The position numbers and the translations under genes were made by a program. DNA of 64,000 nucleotides from assembly GCA_964017155.1 (NCBI GenBank), contig OZ024861.1, positions 23,371,713 through 23,435,712 on the forward strand, read 5' to 3'. Under the pieces are notes generated by a model. That model saw nothing but the letters and a program-made list of their open reading frames with translations. It was not told the DNA's origin and ran no database searches. Position 1 is the first letter of the stretch. Each line of letters opens with the position of its first letter. Shown here one piece after another: positions 1-12,900 of the stretch. The DNA comes from Oasisia sp. SBJ-2009. Taxonomy: Eukaryota > Annelida > Polychaeta > Sabellida > Siboglinidae.

Positions 1-895
1 TCTTGCTCCCCCTCTCTCTCTTCCTCCCCCTCTCTCTCTTCCTCCCCCTCTCTCTCTTCCTCCCCCTCTGTCTCTTCCTCCCCCTCTCTCTCTTCCTCCC
101 CCTCTCTCTCTTCCTCCCCCTCTGTCTCTTCCTCCCCCTCTGTCTCTTCCTCCCCCTCTCTCTCTTCCTCCCCCTCTGTCTCTTCCTCCCCCTCTGTCTC
201 TTCCTCCCCCTCTGTCTCTTGCTCCCCCTCTCTCTCTTCCTCCCCCTCTCTCTCTTCCTCCCCCTCTCTCTCTTCCTCCCCCTCTGTCTCTTCCTCCCCC
301 TCTGTCTCTTCCTCCCCCTCTCTCTCTTCCTCCCCCTCTCTCTCTTCCTCCCCCTCTCTCTCTTCCTCCCCCTCTCTCTCTTCCTCCCCCTCTGTCTCTT
401 GCTCCCCCTCTCTCTCTTCCTCCCCCCCTCTCTCTCTTCCTCCCCCTCTGTCTCTTGCTCCCCCTCTCTCTCTTCCTCCCCCTCTCTCTCTTCCTCCCCC
501 TCTGTCTCTTCCTCCCCCTCTGTCTCTTCCTCCCCCTCTCTCTCTTCCTCCCCCTCTCTCTCTTCCTCCCCCTCTGTCTCTTGCTCCCCCTCTCTCTCTT
601 CCTCCCCCCCTCTCTCTCTTCCTCCCCCTCTGTCTCTTCCTCCCCCTCTGTCTCTTCCTCCCCCTCTCTCTCTTCCTCCCCCTCTCTCTCTTCCTCCCCC
701 TCTGTCTCTTCCTCCCCCTCTGTCTCTTCCTCCCCCTCTCTCTCTTCCTCCCCCCCTCTCTCTTCCTCCCCCTCTCTCTCTTCCTCCCCCTCTCTCTCTT
801 CCTCCCCCTCTGTCTCTTCCTCCCCCTCTGTCTCTTCCTCCCCCTCTCTCTCTTCCTCCCCCTCTCTCTCTTCCTCCCCCTCTCTCTCTTTCTCG
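1..895. repeat. 18-bp CT-rich minisatellite
   Basis: About 50 tandem copies of an 18-bp pyrimidine unit (CCTCCCCCTCTCTCTCTT with a C/G variant in the CTCTCTC part). The unit length is a multiple of three and contains no stop, so long open frames (LPLSLF repeats) run through it. These are not genes. From 896 to about 1230 the array decays into irregular CT-rich sequence. It probably lies in an intron upstream of the ASCC3 exons. Confidence 0.95.
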
Positions 896-1319
896 ACCTC
901 TTTCTTCCCCTCTCTTTCTCCCCTGTTTTTCTACACCACCTCTCTCCCCCTCTCTTTCTCCCATTTCACCCCTTCCTTCTCCCCTCTATCCATCTCTTTC
1001 ACCCCCTTCTCCCCTATCTCCCTCTCTTTCACCCCCTTCTCCCCTCTCTCCCCCTCTTTCACCCCCTTCCCCCTCACTCCCTCTCTTTCTCCCTCCTCTT
1101 TTGCCCCCTCTCATTCTCTCTCCCCTCTCTTTTTCCCTCTCTCTCTTTCCCATCTTTTCTCCTCTCTCTTTCCCCCTCTCTCCCTCTCTGTTTCTCCCCT
1201 GTCTCTTCCCTCCGTCTTTCTCCCTCCCCTTTCTGCACAGTGGGTTTTCATGCCTCACATCTCACCCGTATGAATCCACCCAGATGTCATCATCATCTGT
1301 CACCAACAACTACTGTTGA

Positions 1320-1961
1320 CAAAGTCATCTTGCATTTGATCAATTTCCTGTAGATGATATAGTTTAAAATTAATTTGCAAAGCATAGGTCAGTAATTCAA
1401 TATCCTATTAAAATTGCTGATTTCCTTGAAATGTTAAACAATTTAAGTACGTTTTTTTTCTTTCTTGAAAGCATCACATAAGCAGAAATTCAAATGCATG
1501 ATTTGTCGTGGTTGAAAATCAAATACTTAATATACCAGTCAGATTTCAATATGACACAATATATTTTATTTGACCTACTGGCAGATACCAGTATAATTTA
1601 TAACTAATAAAACGTACTATGAATCTATATAGAATTTCAAATAAAGTGCTAGCTAAGAAATAGCTCGTTTCTGCAGTCTGCATGCATTGATAAATTGTCA
1701 CCAATCACTGGCCTAGCTTTCAGGGCAAGCTTGACCTTTATGAAAAATAGAGAAAAGAAACTTTCTTATGAAGCCTCTTTTCTAAATGCTGATGTGACCC
1801 GACACAGCAGACTTGTTGCAGGGTTGTTGTATATTCACAGTTTCCAACACAAAACTAATGGCAATTTCTGCAAACGATCCAGTGACATATTTGTAGATGA
1901 CATAATCATGTTTATGCTGATGTAAAAACAATGGTCCCTCTAGATCTGAGTGAGGCCTCGT
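1320..1961. other. non-coding, nothing recognised
   Basis: AT-rich sequence with no exon, RNA gene or clear repeat that I can support. Confidence 0.6.
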
Positions 1962-2212
1962 CACTCATGTGTCAGGTGAGTACATATAATTATAAACTGT
2001 CAGCAGAGCTAATGGAGAATTTGGCCCACAAGCAAACAGCCAAACAAACATAATCAAATTGTACTTGAATTGAAGTAATTTATACCTGATCTAACAATAC
2101 TTCTACATAGAATTGTACTAGATAAGTTTATGTTTTGAGTACATGTACTTAACCCAGAAACTTTGTACTTGGAGTTGTACTTGATCAAATGTACTCACCT
2201 GACACATGAGTG
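1962..2212. mobile_element. candidate MITE with 23-bp terminal inverted repeats
   Basis: Positions 1962-1984 are the exact reverse complement of 2190-2212 (23 bp, core CATGTGTCAGGTGAG). They enclose 205 bp of AT-rich, non-coding sequence. Size and structure fit a small non-autonomous DNA transposon. I see no convincing target-site duplication, so the superfamily is open. Confidence 0.45.
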
Positions 2213-3229
2213 ATAGGAATAATAATAATACTAATGGTTGTAAAACTTCCATGGCGTCTATATCCTTTATAATATTCAAGCTCAGAAGTGTAACAAACAA
2301 AATCATTTGGCTAGTCATACACGGGGACAGGCAAAACAAAAGTCGTCACTGGAGCATGGAACCGCTGAAAATCTATGGTAGAAAGCAATTTCAAACAAAT
2401 ATGTCTAACATTTCTTATGAAAGAAACAGAGAAAGCATGTTTGCCAATATTCAGCTTAGTTTTGGGAAGAAGAAGTTGTTTGGAAATGGATGAGCTAAGC
2501 GTCCTAATATTAAGTTAAGTCAAGAGTTGTTGAGGTGGAGACAGTTCTCATGTTAGATGAGATCCGTTTTATTTAGGACCTCGCATTGTTTTGAGACATC
2601 ACAGTATTGACACTTGCTGTCTGTCAATTATTCACTCTGAGTCCGTTGTCCCGTCTACATCTGTCTTCAGAGAACTAAAGACTGAGAAGTCTGACTGACA
2701 CGCTAGCTACATTCCTAGTGCACCTCCAGTTGTGTATTCTGTTCACTCTAAGTGAGATGTATGACTGAGAAGGTTATGGATAAGTAGGAGGTTGGAGCTA
2801 TGAAGTGCTTACTGCATTGCTAAGTTTTTTCATCATGTCCACATGTTCTGATATTAGTATTTCCTTTGCATCTTTGAAGGCTGATTAGCAGCTGTCTGAA
2901 GGTAAAAACCAGACGAACCACTAAAGGTGCATCATGAGATCATGTTTACTACACTTTTTGTGTGATACTGTATCTCACCTCAAGTACATGAGTTAAGAGG
3001 AGACAGGTATGCTGGACAGGAGCCAGATATAAGTAATTACATTTCACAGTCACCAAATAGGTTTAGCATATATTTATGTTGTGACAATTGATTTGTGTGA
3101 AAATATAGAAATATTTAATGTGCAGTTTGTGCCATACACACTGTCTGAAACACACTTTGTTCACTTGCACACAATGTACAACACACTCATGCATGCGTAT
3201 ATGTACATGCTCTCTGTTACATCTTCACA
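2213..3229. other. non-coding, nothing recognised
   Basis: No supported coding exon, RNA gene or repeat. Likely intron. Confidence 0.5.
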
Positions 3230-3427
3230 CTAGCACATGTACACACGCATGCACACACGTATGCACGCACACCCACACACCTACACACACCCACATACAC
3301 ACACACACGCATACTCACACACTCACATACACACACTCACACACAAACACATTCACACACATACACTCATACACACACATTCACATACACTCACACATCA
3401 CACACACACATACACACACATCACACT

Positions 3428-3473
<46 letters not shown>

Positions 3474-3492
3474 CACACACACACACACACAA

Positions 3493-3539
<47 letters not shown>

Positions 3540-3581
3540 TACACACACCCACACACACCCATACACACCCATACACACACA

Positions 3582-3621
<40 letters not shown>

Positions 3622-3645
3622 GACAGACACACACACCCACACACA

Positions 3646-3696
<51 letters not shown>

Positions 3697-3737
3697 GCAA
3701 GCACGCATGCACACACACATACACATACACATACACC

Positions 3738-3784
<47 letters not shown>

Positions 3785-3785
3785 G

Positions 3786-3836
<51 letters not shown>

Positions 3837-3920
3837 ACTCACACACACACACACACTCACACACATACATACACAAACACACACACAAACACACACACAC
3901 ACCACACACACACACACACC

Positions 3921-3992
<72 letters not shown>
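3230..3992. repeat. (CA)n microsatellite block, about 760 bp
   Basis: Almost pure CA dinucleotide sequence with interspersed CACG, CATA and CAGA variants. Open frames on both strands (THTH and CVCV) are artefacts of the repeat. Confidence 0.97.
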
Positions 3993-3993
<1 letters not shown>

Positions 3994-5149
3994 CCTAATT
4001 TAAACAGATCAGTGTGTCCCCTGGGACAGTGATTATCAACTGGTAGAGTGAGCTGAGCTGGTGGTGAAGACATAACACATGCTACAGGGATTTGGGGACA
4101 TGCTCTCGGAACTATTAAAAAAATTACTTCAAAATGGTACATTTAATGAAGAGTCTTTTAACCTATTCCCTGGCATGTAGCGGGGAGAAGAAATTACACG
4201 TTTGCATGTAAACATGTTTCTTACTTGGCAATAGTTACCAAGGACACATGAAATAGTCATGAGGTGGCAATGTGTGAATAGTTTGGGTGAGGTGGCTTAG
4301 AAAAACAGAGGGTGGCCCACCTCACTCATCAAATAACAGGGGAAAGACTGCCAAATTACCATCAAAAGCTTCCTGCTTCGGATGACTTGTTGACTGAGAG
4401 GTTTACCAAGAGTCCAGCAATGTTCCACTTCTAATTTCTACTTTGACTATTCACTAGGAGGGGCCATTTTCAGGCATTAAAGGCACTAGGAGTTTGAAGA
4501 ATGAAATGTCGTGTCTATGAGGCCTCAGGATGTGGTTTCAGTTACTCTTCATGGAATCTTTTACTTCCCATGGCATTAGCACCAGATAGAAAGATCCTTG
4601 TCTCTTCTGAAAGTCAGACATCATAGGGTGAAAGAAATTGCCCCCATAAGTATCAACATGGTGGCCAGTACATATGCCAAAGCACAGAGCTGTTGGAACT
4701 GGATTACACACCTCACTTCCTCCTGGCTATTCACAATGCACACACACATGCACACATATACACATATATGTGACACATGCATGCACACACATACACACTC
4801 ACACACATGGACAGACACACTTTAATTGATGGTTCCACATTGAACTGAAGCAATACAATGCATAAACAAGATATAAGTGCAAATATAAGTACAATGACGT
4901 CACCTTCCTTTAGTCCTGCTTGGCTTTAGGAGAAGAAAAACATGACTTCCACATACCATTTTATATAATGCTTTTTGTACCACAAGCTTTGAACAAACCA
5001 GCATTGTATGTCATGGGTAGACTTTACCCTGTCTGTTGGTGTTATGACATTTGGTCTTGTTTGCTGGTGGGGAAATCTCTCAATCAAAAACAGAGAAAAA
5101 CTAAACAGAATATACACCATTTCTTGCAAAATCGCTATGTGCTGTACAC
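3993..5149. other. non-coding, small CA patch only
   Basis: No supported gene. A short imperfect CA/CATA patch lies at about 4735-4817. Confidence 0.5.
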
Positions 5150-5630
5150 CCGATACCAGTTTGGAGAAGTTTGCATAAGTCAAATGGCAACCAAAATCTT
5201 ATCTGACCCCACCCACATCTTACACAACCATTACGAACTTCTCCCCTCTGGAAGGAGGTACAGAATGCCAACAGTAAAAACCCAGCGAGCCCTTAAATCC
5301 TTCATTCCATCCTCCATCAAGTATCTGAATCAGCCACACAAAAAGTAATCCTTGAACTATCACAGTCTCTACCGCTGCCAATGCAATGTTGTTTTATCAT
5401 CTTTATTAATTAACGTATTTATCTTATTATAATATTGTCATATTGTTTTAGTATATTTCTTTTTTCCAATATATATCATATTTATGTTTTTAGCTAACGT
5501 TTACATATTTACATGCGTTACCATGTGACCTAAATATTGTGTTTTTATGCAACCTCTAAAGTGCAAAATGTATTTCCATTCTATGAATTGGACAATAAAG
5601 TTATTATTATTATTATTATATTATATCTGT
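5150..5630 (+). mobile_element. 5'-truncated LINE 3' end
   Basis: The + strand frame ending at 5346-5348 encodes the C-terminal tail of a non-LTR retrotransposon polyprotein. The diagnostic stretch is YELLPSGRRYRMP, followed by RALKSFIPSSIKYLN. After the stop come about 250 bp of 3' UTR that ends in CAATAAAGTTATT and a (TTA)n tail at 5594-5620, as in CR1/L2-like elements. Reverse transcriptase and endonuclease are missing, so this is a dead 5'-truncated copy. The clade is uncertain. Confidence 0.7.
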
Positions 5631-6055
5631 TCCTGTGTTTTCTGATATCCATTATGTGCATTGAATACACGGCACTTTTTATATACTTTGTTTATTTTCA
5701 TCTATATGCAAAATGACTACACACACGCATGCATGCACTGGCACAAACACTGACTACATGAATTTGTCACCTTGCCGGCATTTGCCTAGTAGCAGGGTGA
5801 GTTTTGAGACAGCAATTGTGTCATTACTTCACTAGGATCAGGTGAACTAAGAAAGTTTGGCAGGCGAGAATGACAGCATCTAGCCAGAGTAGACGAAGAA
5901 ACACACATAAACTTGTTTAATAGCAGTTATATACATGTTTAATTGTCTGCGTCTGCCAACTGACTACAGTGATCACCGGAGCCGTATTACAACAACCACG
6001 CTATTAAAGCAGCATAACTGGAACACTGCTGTAACATCCCTGGCTAATGGCTATC

Positions 6056-6350
6056 CTTGTGAGGTGCGGTGGTCGCGTGGTAGAGCACCGGACTGTCAAT
6101 TGAGGGGACGGTGGTTCAATCCCACCTACCGCCGTTTCGAAACTTAGGCAATTTCGTTCACCTCACATTTGCATGTGTCTTTCGGAAGAGACACTAAAAG
6201 CCGGTGGTCCCTTCTATCTGGTGTCTATACCGGGGGAAGTAAAAGATCCCACATGTGTAGTGGACTGTAGTGGACTCACCAATTCTACAACTCATGCATT
6301 AGCCCAAGATTGGGCTGTGTGGAGGAAACCACCTGAGAACCTGTCACATG
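6056..6350 (+). mobile_element. tRNA-derived SINE
   Basis: The head resembles a tRNA gene, with an A-box-like TGGTCGCGTGGTAGAG and a B-box GGTTCAATCCC about 35 bp apart. A non-tRNA body of about 200 bp follows (TTTCGGAAGAGACACTAAAAG and a CCGGGGGAAGTAAAAG segment). No tRNA acceptor stem closes, so it is a SINE and not a functional tRNA gene. The 3' end is not sharply defined. Confidence 0.65.
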
Positions 6351-6439
6351 ACTATGGTTCAGGACATGACCTTTTTGTCCAGGACATGATTAATTTGTTC
6401 AGTCCTGCACTTGGGTCATTCACCCTGCACTGAGGGTTG

Positions 6440-7375
6440 TCATCTTTATACACTCAAATATGCAATGCAGTTACATTAAAGCTTGTAAGGTTATTCTCCT
6501 CTATCTAGGAATTATGTGGCATAGCTAACATTTAGATAAATATTTGTTTCTTGCTGTAGTCATAGTCTGTTAACGGGCAGTTTGTGATGATTAGTTTATT
6601 CACAAGTTCTGTACTTGGATTATACACAATAATTACAGGTGTGCAGAATGACATTTCATAGTTACTTCAACTATAAATAAAATGTACACACAGCTAGAGT
6701 ACTCCCAGATTCTGGGCATGAACTTTATATTAATTAGTTTATTTTAATATCACTATTAATTACGCAATTATTTTAGAACTCCTGTCAGCATATGAGTCTA
6801 TAAACCACATTTGTTTATCAATTTTTTAATAAAACTGGCAGATATTATTGTAAACCAACATTTTGCTAACATTACTATAAATCTGTTAACACCAATCAAA
6901 GTTATTATTGTCAGAGAAGCACAGTGTTTTACAAGTGTAGTTATGAAAATGCCATCATAGACGAGCATTATCTGTATGGGTTTCTGCATAAATAATTAAC
7001 TAGGGCACTTTGTAGGTGGACAGAATGATTTACCTTCCTCTACTTGTGGACACAAATACTTTAGTCGTTGATTAAATTGGTATCGCTGCAATCTACTGAA
7101 ATATGCAACTAAAGTCAGTTAGAATTAACCACAAATGTAGGTTGTTGCAAAACATGTGTCAGTACAAGCAAGCATGCATTAGTTAGTGTGGTACCATTGC
7201 TAGTTAGCGCTGTATCGTTATTAGTTAGGGCTGTATCATATTTTGTTCAGACTATTATCAGCATTTCAAGTCTGTGCTTTTATGTTTTTTTTTATCTTAC
7301 CTAGTCTTAGGTCTTAAGTCTGAGTGTGAGGTAATAAGTGAGTGATCTAGTTGTGTAGAGAGTGGAGACTGACGG
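6440..7375. other. non-coding, nothing recognised
   Basis: AT-rich sequence without a supportable feature. Confidence 0.5.
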
Positions 7376-7379
7376 TATG

Positions 7380-7436
7380 TGAGTGTATGTGTAATTGTGA
7401 TTGTGTATATGTGTGTGAGGGGAGTGTGTGTATGTG

Positions 7437-7488
<52 letters not shown>

Positions 7489-7567
7489 GGTGTGTGTGTG
7501 TGTGTGTGTGTGTGAGAATGTGAGTGTGTGTGTGAGTGCGTGTGTGTGATTGTGAGTGAGTGTGTGT

Positions 7568-7605
<38 letters not shown>

Positions 7606-7632
7606 TGTGATGTGTATGTGGTGTGCGAGTGC

Positions 7633-7698
<66 letters not shown>

Positions 7699-7745
7699 CT
7701 GTGAGTGAGACTGTATATGCGTATGCATGTGGGTGCATGTGTGCA
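7380..7745. repeat. (GT)n / (GTGC)n microsatellite block
   Basis: GT dinucleotide sequence containing a pure (GTGC)n run at about 7437-7488, then further GT with GTGA variants. Open frames through it are repeat artefacts. Confidence 0.95.
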
Positions 7746-8482
7746 CTATGTTCACCTGTATTGCTTATCAGTAATTGTAATTTATGCATATATTATTGTT
7801 TGATTTAAAGGCTGTCTAAGTGCATCGATGCCACAACATATATCTATACTTTTATTGTATTGAGTTTGGCACATGACTAAACCTTTCTGACCTTATTTGA
7901 TGAGCTAATGTGCATAAGCCTGCACGTTGACTGGGTTATCTACTCCAAATTCCACTGATTCAGTGCCTTAATGCCTCAATGCAGTATACAATTTTTGGCA
8001 GTCACACATGTTTTTAGGTGTTAACTCATATACATACATGTTATAAACTGAATGGGCCCACACATGTGTGTATATGTAGCTACATGTCTCTTGATAATTC
8101 AATTCAGTGATGATCTACATGTTTATTAATGAGTTATGACATATATAATTCATATTAGAACAGCTGTATGGCAGCCTGTGTAGATAATAATAGCGTGCGG
8201 TATTAATTTTATTGTACACTCTGCACGTCATGCCATATTTCTTCCATCTTGGGCAGGGAGATTCTGATACCACTGTATGATTGCCGCCGTGACATGACGA
8301 CCTGCCAATTAAGGTCACCTTGCAAATAAGACCATCCTTCCTTTTGTCCCAGATCATTTCCCTAAACCGAACTATAAAGTGAAACCATTTAACATCACTA
8401 ATGCAGTCACCTGTAAGGTAGCTCCAATTTTGTTCAACCAATTTTTGTCAATGCAACTGTGGTCTTAAGCCTTCTATGCTGG

Positions 8483-9377
8483 CACTGAGGGTGGTCACAG
8501 CCAGGGTGGTCACAGCCAGGGTGGTCACTGCCAGGGTGGTCACCGTCAGGGTGGTCACAGCCAGGGTGGTCACTGCCAGGGTGGTCACAGCCAGGGTGGT
8601 CACTGCCAGGGTGGTCACAGCCAGGGTGGTCACAGCCAGGGTGGTCACCGTCAGGGTGGTCACTGCCAGGGTGGTCACAGCCAGGGTGGTCACTGCCAGG
8701 GTGGTCATAGCCAGGGTGGTCACCGTCAGGGTGGTCACTGCCAGGGTGGTCACAGCCAGGGTGGTCACAGCCAGGGTGGTCACCGTCAGGGTGCTCACTG
8801 CCAGGGTGGTCACAGCCAGGGTGGTCACTGCCAGGGTCACGTCACAGCCAGGGTGGTCACTGCCAGGGTGGTCACCGTCAGGGTGGTCACAGCCAGGGTG
8901 GTCACTGCCAGGGTGGTCACTGTCAGGGTGGTCACTGCCAGGGTGGTCACTGCCAGGGTGGTCACTGCCAGGGTGGTCACAGCCAGGGTGGTCACTGAGG
9001 GTGGTCAGAGCCAGGGTGGTCACCATCAGGGTGGTCACAGCCAGGGTGGTCACTGCCAGGGTGGTCACAGCCAGGGCGGTCACTGCCAGGGTGGTAACTG
9101 TCATGGTGGTCACTGCCAGGGTGGTCACTGCCAGGGTGGTCACAGCCAGGGTGGTCACTGCCAGGGTGGTCACTGCCAGGGTGGTCACCTTCAGGGTGGT
9201 CACTGCCAGGGTGGTCACTGCCAGGGTGGTCACTGCCAGGGTGGTCACTGCCAAGGTGGTCACTGCCAAGGTGGTCACTGCCAGGGTGGTCACTGCCAGG
9301 GTGGTCACTGCCAGGGTGGTCACTGCCAGGGTGGTCACTGCCAGGGTGGTCACTGCCAGGGTGGTCACTGCCAGGGT
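8483..9377. repeat. 15-bp minisatellite, about 60 copies
   Basis: Tandem copies of GGTGGTCACTGCCAG with ACAGCCAG and ACCGTCAG variants. Because 15 is a multiple of three, both strands carry long open frames (VVTAR on +, AVTTL on -) that are not genes. The array ends about 470 bp before the first ASCC3 exon. Confidence 0.96.
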
Positions 9378-9846
9378 GCTTGCCATTCTAAGTGGTTCTT
9401 TACATCCTAGATTGAGATAGGACTGATATTAACACGATTCTCTGATTTACAAGAGATACACAGACCCCACTGTTGAGAGCCAGGTTTTAGCAACAAATAT
9501 ACCATCCCTGCTGTGACTGGCTATAGACCCCGGGCCGTCAGCCTGCCAGGTGGATGTGCTAACTACTACACCATCCACACCTCTCTCTGGTGTATCGTGG
9601 AAATAATGTCACTGGCAACACAGAGTGGCTTTTGCATTTGGAAAACATTCAGTAAATTTAACAACATAATATTTGTATTACAAAGAATCTGTTATTAAAT
9701 TTACAAAATGGTTTCTAAATGTTAAATTTACAGAATATTTTATGATGGATTGCTCTTATAATACGCATTAATGTAGTGAAATGATTTGTTGAGACTGAAA
9801 TACGTAAATAAACTACGTAAATAATTGAGATGTTTGTTTGTTGCAG

Positions 9847-9984
9847 ATGGAGAACCTGATTGTGGGCATCAGGGAGACCAACCTGAAGCTGACACTGGCC
9901 TTTGGCATTGGGCTGCACCATGCCGGGCTGCACGAGCGCGACCGCAAGACAGTGGAGGAACTGTTTGTCAACCAGAAGATACAG
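9847..9984 (+). CDS. ASCC3: ASCC3 exon ([12 protein letters not shown] region)
   Basis: 138 bp, phase 0 at both ends. The acceptor is TTGCAG and the donor CAG/GTACAG. It encodes the conserved [20 protein letters not shown] block, the RecA2 segment of Ski2-like helicases. Confidence 0.93.
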
Positions 9985-12900
9985 GTACAGTAGGGAATGT
10001 CTCCATGTGTCCCTGTCCCAGTCCCTGCCCCTGTCCCTGTCCCTGTCCCTGCCCCTGTCCCTGTCCCTGCCCCTGCCCCTGTCCCTGTCCCTGCCCCTGT
10101 CCCTGCCCCTGTCCCTGCCCCTGCCTCTGACTCGGCCCTTCCACCTCCCATTCCCGCTCCCACTCCCACTCCTGCTCCTACTCCAGTTCCTATCCCTCTC
10201 TCCCACGCTCCCACGCTCCCACTCCCTCTCCATCTCTCCCACTCCCTCTCCCCCCTTTCCCTCTCTCCCACTGCCACTCCCTCTCTCCCACTCCCTTTCT
10301 CCCACTCCCACTCCCTCTCTCTCACTCCCACTCCCACTCCCTCTCTCCCACTCCCTTTCTCCCACTCCCACTCCCTCTCTCCCTTTCCTCTCTCCCACTG
10401 CCACTCCCTCTCTCCCTCCCACTCCCACTCCCTCTCTCCCACTCCTTTTCCCACTTCTGCTCCCACTCCCTCTCCCTCTCCCGCTCCCGCTCCCGCTCCC
10501 GCTCCCGCTCCCGCTCCCGCTCCCGCTCCCGCTCCCGCTCCCGCTCCCGCTCCCGCTCCCGCTCCCGCTCCCGCTCCCGCTCCCGCTCCCGCTCCCGCTC
10601 CCGCTCCCGCTCCCGCTCCCGCTCCCGCTCCCGCTCCCGCTCCCGCTCCCGCTCCCGCTCCCGCTCCCTCTCCCTCTCCCTCTCACTCTCACTCTCACTC
10701 TCACTCTCCCTCCTTCACTTGCTCATTTCTTACGATGATATCAGTCAACTTTTGTTATTCAGTGTAGTAAATAGACTGCTACCATCATGTAGAGTGCTAC
10801 CATCATGTAGACTGTTGTCATCATGTAGACTGTTCTCACCCAGACGAGAGAGTGTCATCTTGTTATGATGCAATCTGCCTAGTCTTGTATTAATGCAGTG
10901 TTTCTTTCCCATGCCTCAGGTATGTATGTCTGGGCTACCTGAAGGCACGGCTTGTCATATATGACACATGAGAAGATAAGTAGTTTCCACGTAATTAATA
11001 ATTATTCTATTTTAACCGTCCTCAATTCCCCTACCTCTTGAATAATATAACGATGACAAATGTGTTTGTGCACATATAGATGTTTTCTTGGAAAATGCAC
11101 CAAGTGGTTATTGCATTCTGACCTTGTCTTTGCCAGCACACTTACAATTAGTTGTAGCAATAGTTACATTAAGTTTCTATTTCAGTACTTAAAATTACTA
11201 TTATTATAACATTTTTTTATTATTACTACTACTAGCAAAAATGACAGTCACTTCACAGGATTCATTGTGATAGTATTTAAAACGAAACAGACAGTATCTG
11301 TATTTATCATTCCCAACAACTGACTTATTTGCCCCATAAAAAGAGACAGTCTTGACAATCACATATCCTTTCATATTTGCTAAAAACCTAAATTTCTGAA
11401 GGTTGTGAACAATCAATTAATTCTTTCATTTATTGCCCAATGTGAACCCAAACTGGTAAAAGTGATTAAACAATGAGGAATTTTGAAAGAATTAAAGGAT
11501 GGAATCATGAAACTTTAGATGGAAACCATCTGAGAAACACAAACAAATATATACATGAACACATGCATGAACAGACGAACACACGAACACATGAACACAC
11601 GACACACGACACATGCACACGCACACGCACACTCACACGCACACGCACACGCACGCACGCACACTCGCACGCGCACGCGCACACGCACACACACATGCTT
11701 GCTTGGGTATAGTCAGATTTTTACATTTAGCAAAAATCTGTTGCACCATTTGTTTGACACCCTCCATTCATACCTGTGTCAGGTAAATACTGTAATCACC
11801 AGACCCAGTACACCCTACCCCTGCGTAGACTGGACCTATGTCTGTACCCCGGTGGTTTGCAGGTGTTAATCGCCACAAGTACCCTGGCCTGGGGGGTCAA
11901 CTTCCCTGCCCACCTGGTGGTCATCAAGGGAACTGAGTATTTCGATGGCAAGACGAAACGTTACGTCGACTTCCCCATCACAGGTAAAGTTTATCACAGC
12001 CAATCACAGCTAGCCACATCATAGCCAATCACATCACAGCCAATCATAGCCAGCCACATCACAGCCAATCATGTGGTTGTTGAAAACTGCATAAGCAGCT
12101 AATCACATCAGAACTAAATATTAAAACCAGCTGCAGTACAACCTATCATGATCCAACCAATCACATCATTTCACAACTGATCTCAAAACAACCAATTATG
12201 TCTCAACTGATTGCATCAGAACTAATGACATCATAACCAATTAAATCACAACTGATCGTATCATATCGGTTACATCACAGCCAGTCAAATCAAGACTAAT
12301 CACTTTGCACCAAATCACTTAACAACCAATCACATTATGATGATTTGCAGCAACTGTTTATACCACAACCAATCACAGCAACTGGCCATAACCTACCCCA
12401 TGTCATGGTGTTTCTATGAGATGTTACAGATGTACTCCAGATGATGGGGCCTCAGTTTGGTGGTGTTTGTGTGGGTTGTTACAGATGTTCTCCAGATGAT
12501 GGGGCCTCAGTTTGATGATGTTTGTGTGGGTTGTTACATATGTTCTCAAGATGATGAGGCCTCAGTTTGATGATGTTTGTGTGGGTTGTTACATATGTAC
12601 TCCAGATGATGGGGCCTAAGTTTGATGGTGTTTGTGTGGGGTATTACAGATGTTCTCCAGATGATGGGGCGTGCAGGTCGCCCCCAGTTTGATGACCAGG
12701 GTAAAGCCGTCATTCTTGTGCATGACGTGAAGAAACATTTCTACAAGAAGTTTCTCTATGAACCTTTCCCCGTCGAGTCAAAGTGAGTCTCAGATAGTTC
12801 TGTTTTGAAATCTTTATGTCTAAGTTAAATTTACATGAGTTTCATCCTGGTAGAGATTAGTAATTACGGGTCTTCAATAGATTCCATCCGCAAAACAAAA

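Noticed and set aside
3..1319. 438-codon + strand open frame (LPLSLF repeats)
   Set aside because: Entirely produced by the 18-bp minisatellite, with no splice context or domain.
3118..4142. Long His/Thr and Cys/Val open frames on both strands
   Set aside because: Artefacts of the CA/GT microsatellite.
6056..6135. Possible tRNA gene
   Set aside because: Same reason: promoter boxes without a full acceptor stem, followed by a SINE body.
8483..9377. CRISPR-like or regulatory array
   Set aside because: Units are directly contiguous with no spacers; an ordinary minisatellite in an animal genome.
8448..9420. 312-314-codon frames on both strands
   Set aside because: 15-bp minisatellite with a unit divisible by three; no non-repeat coding part.
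9715..10767. Open frames of up to 329 codons (SGSG, PAPA, LPLP)
   Set aside because: Hexamer repeat in an ASCC3 intron. It overlaps a real exon only on the opposite strand or in another frame.
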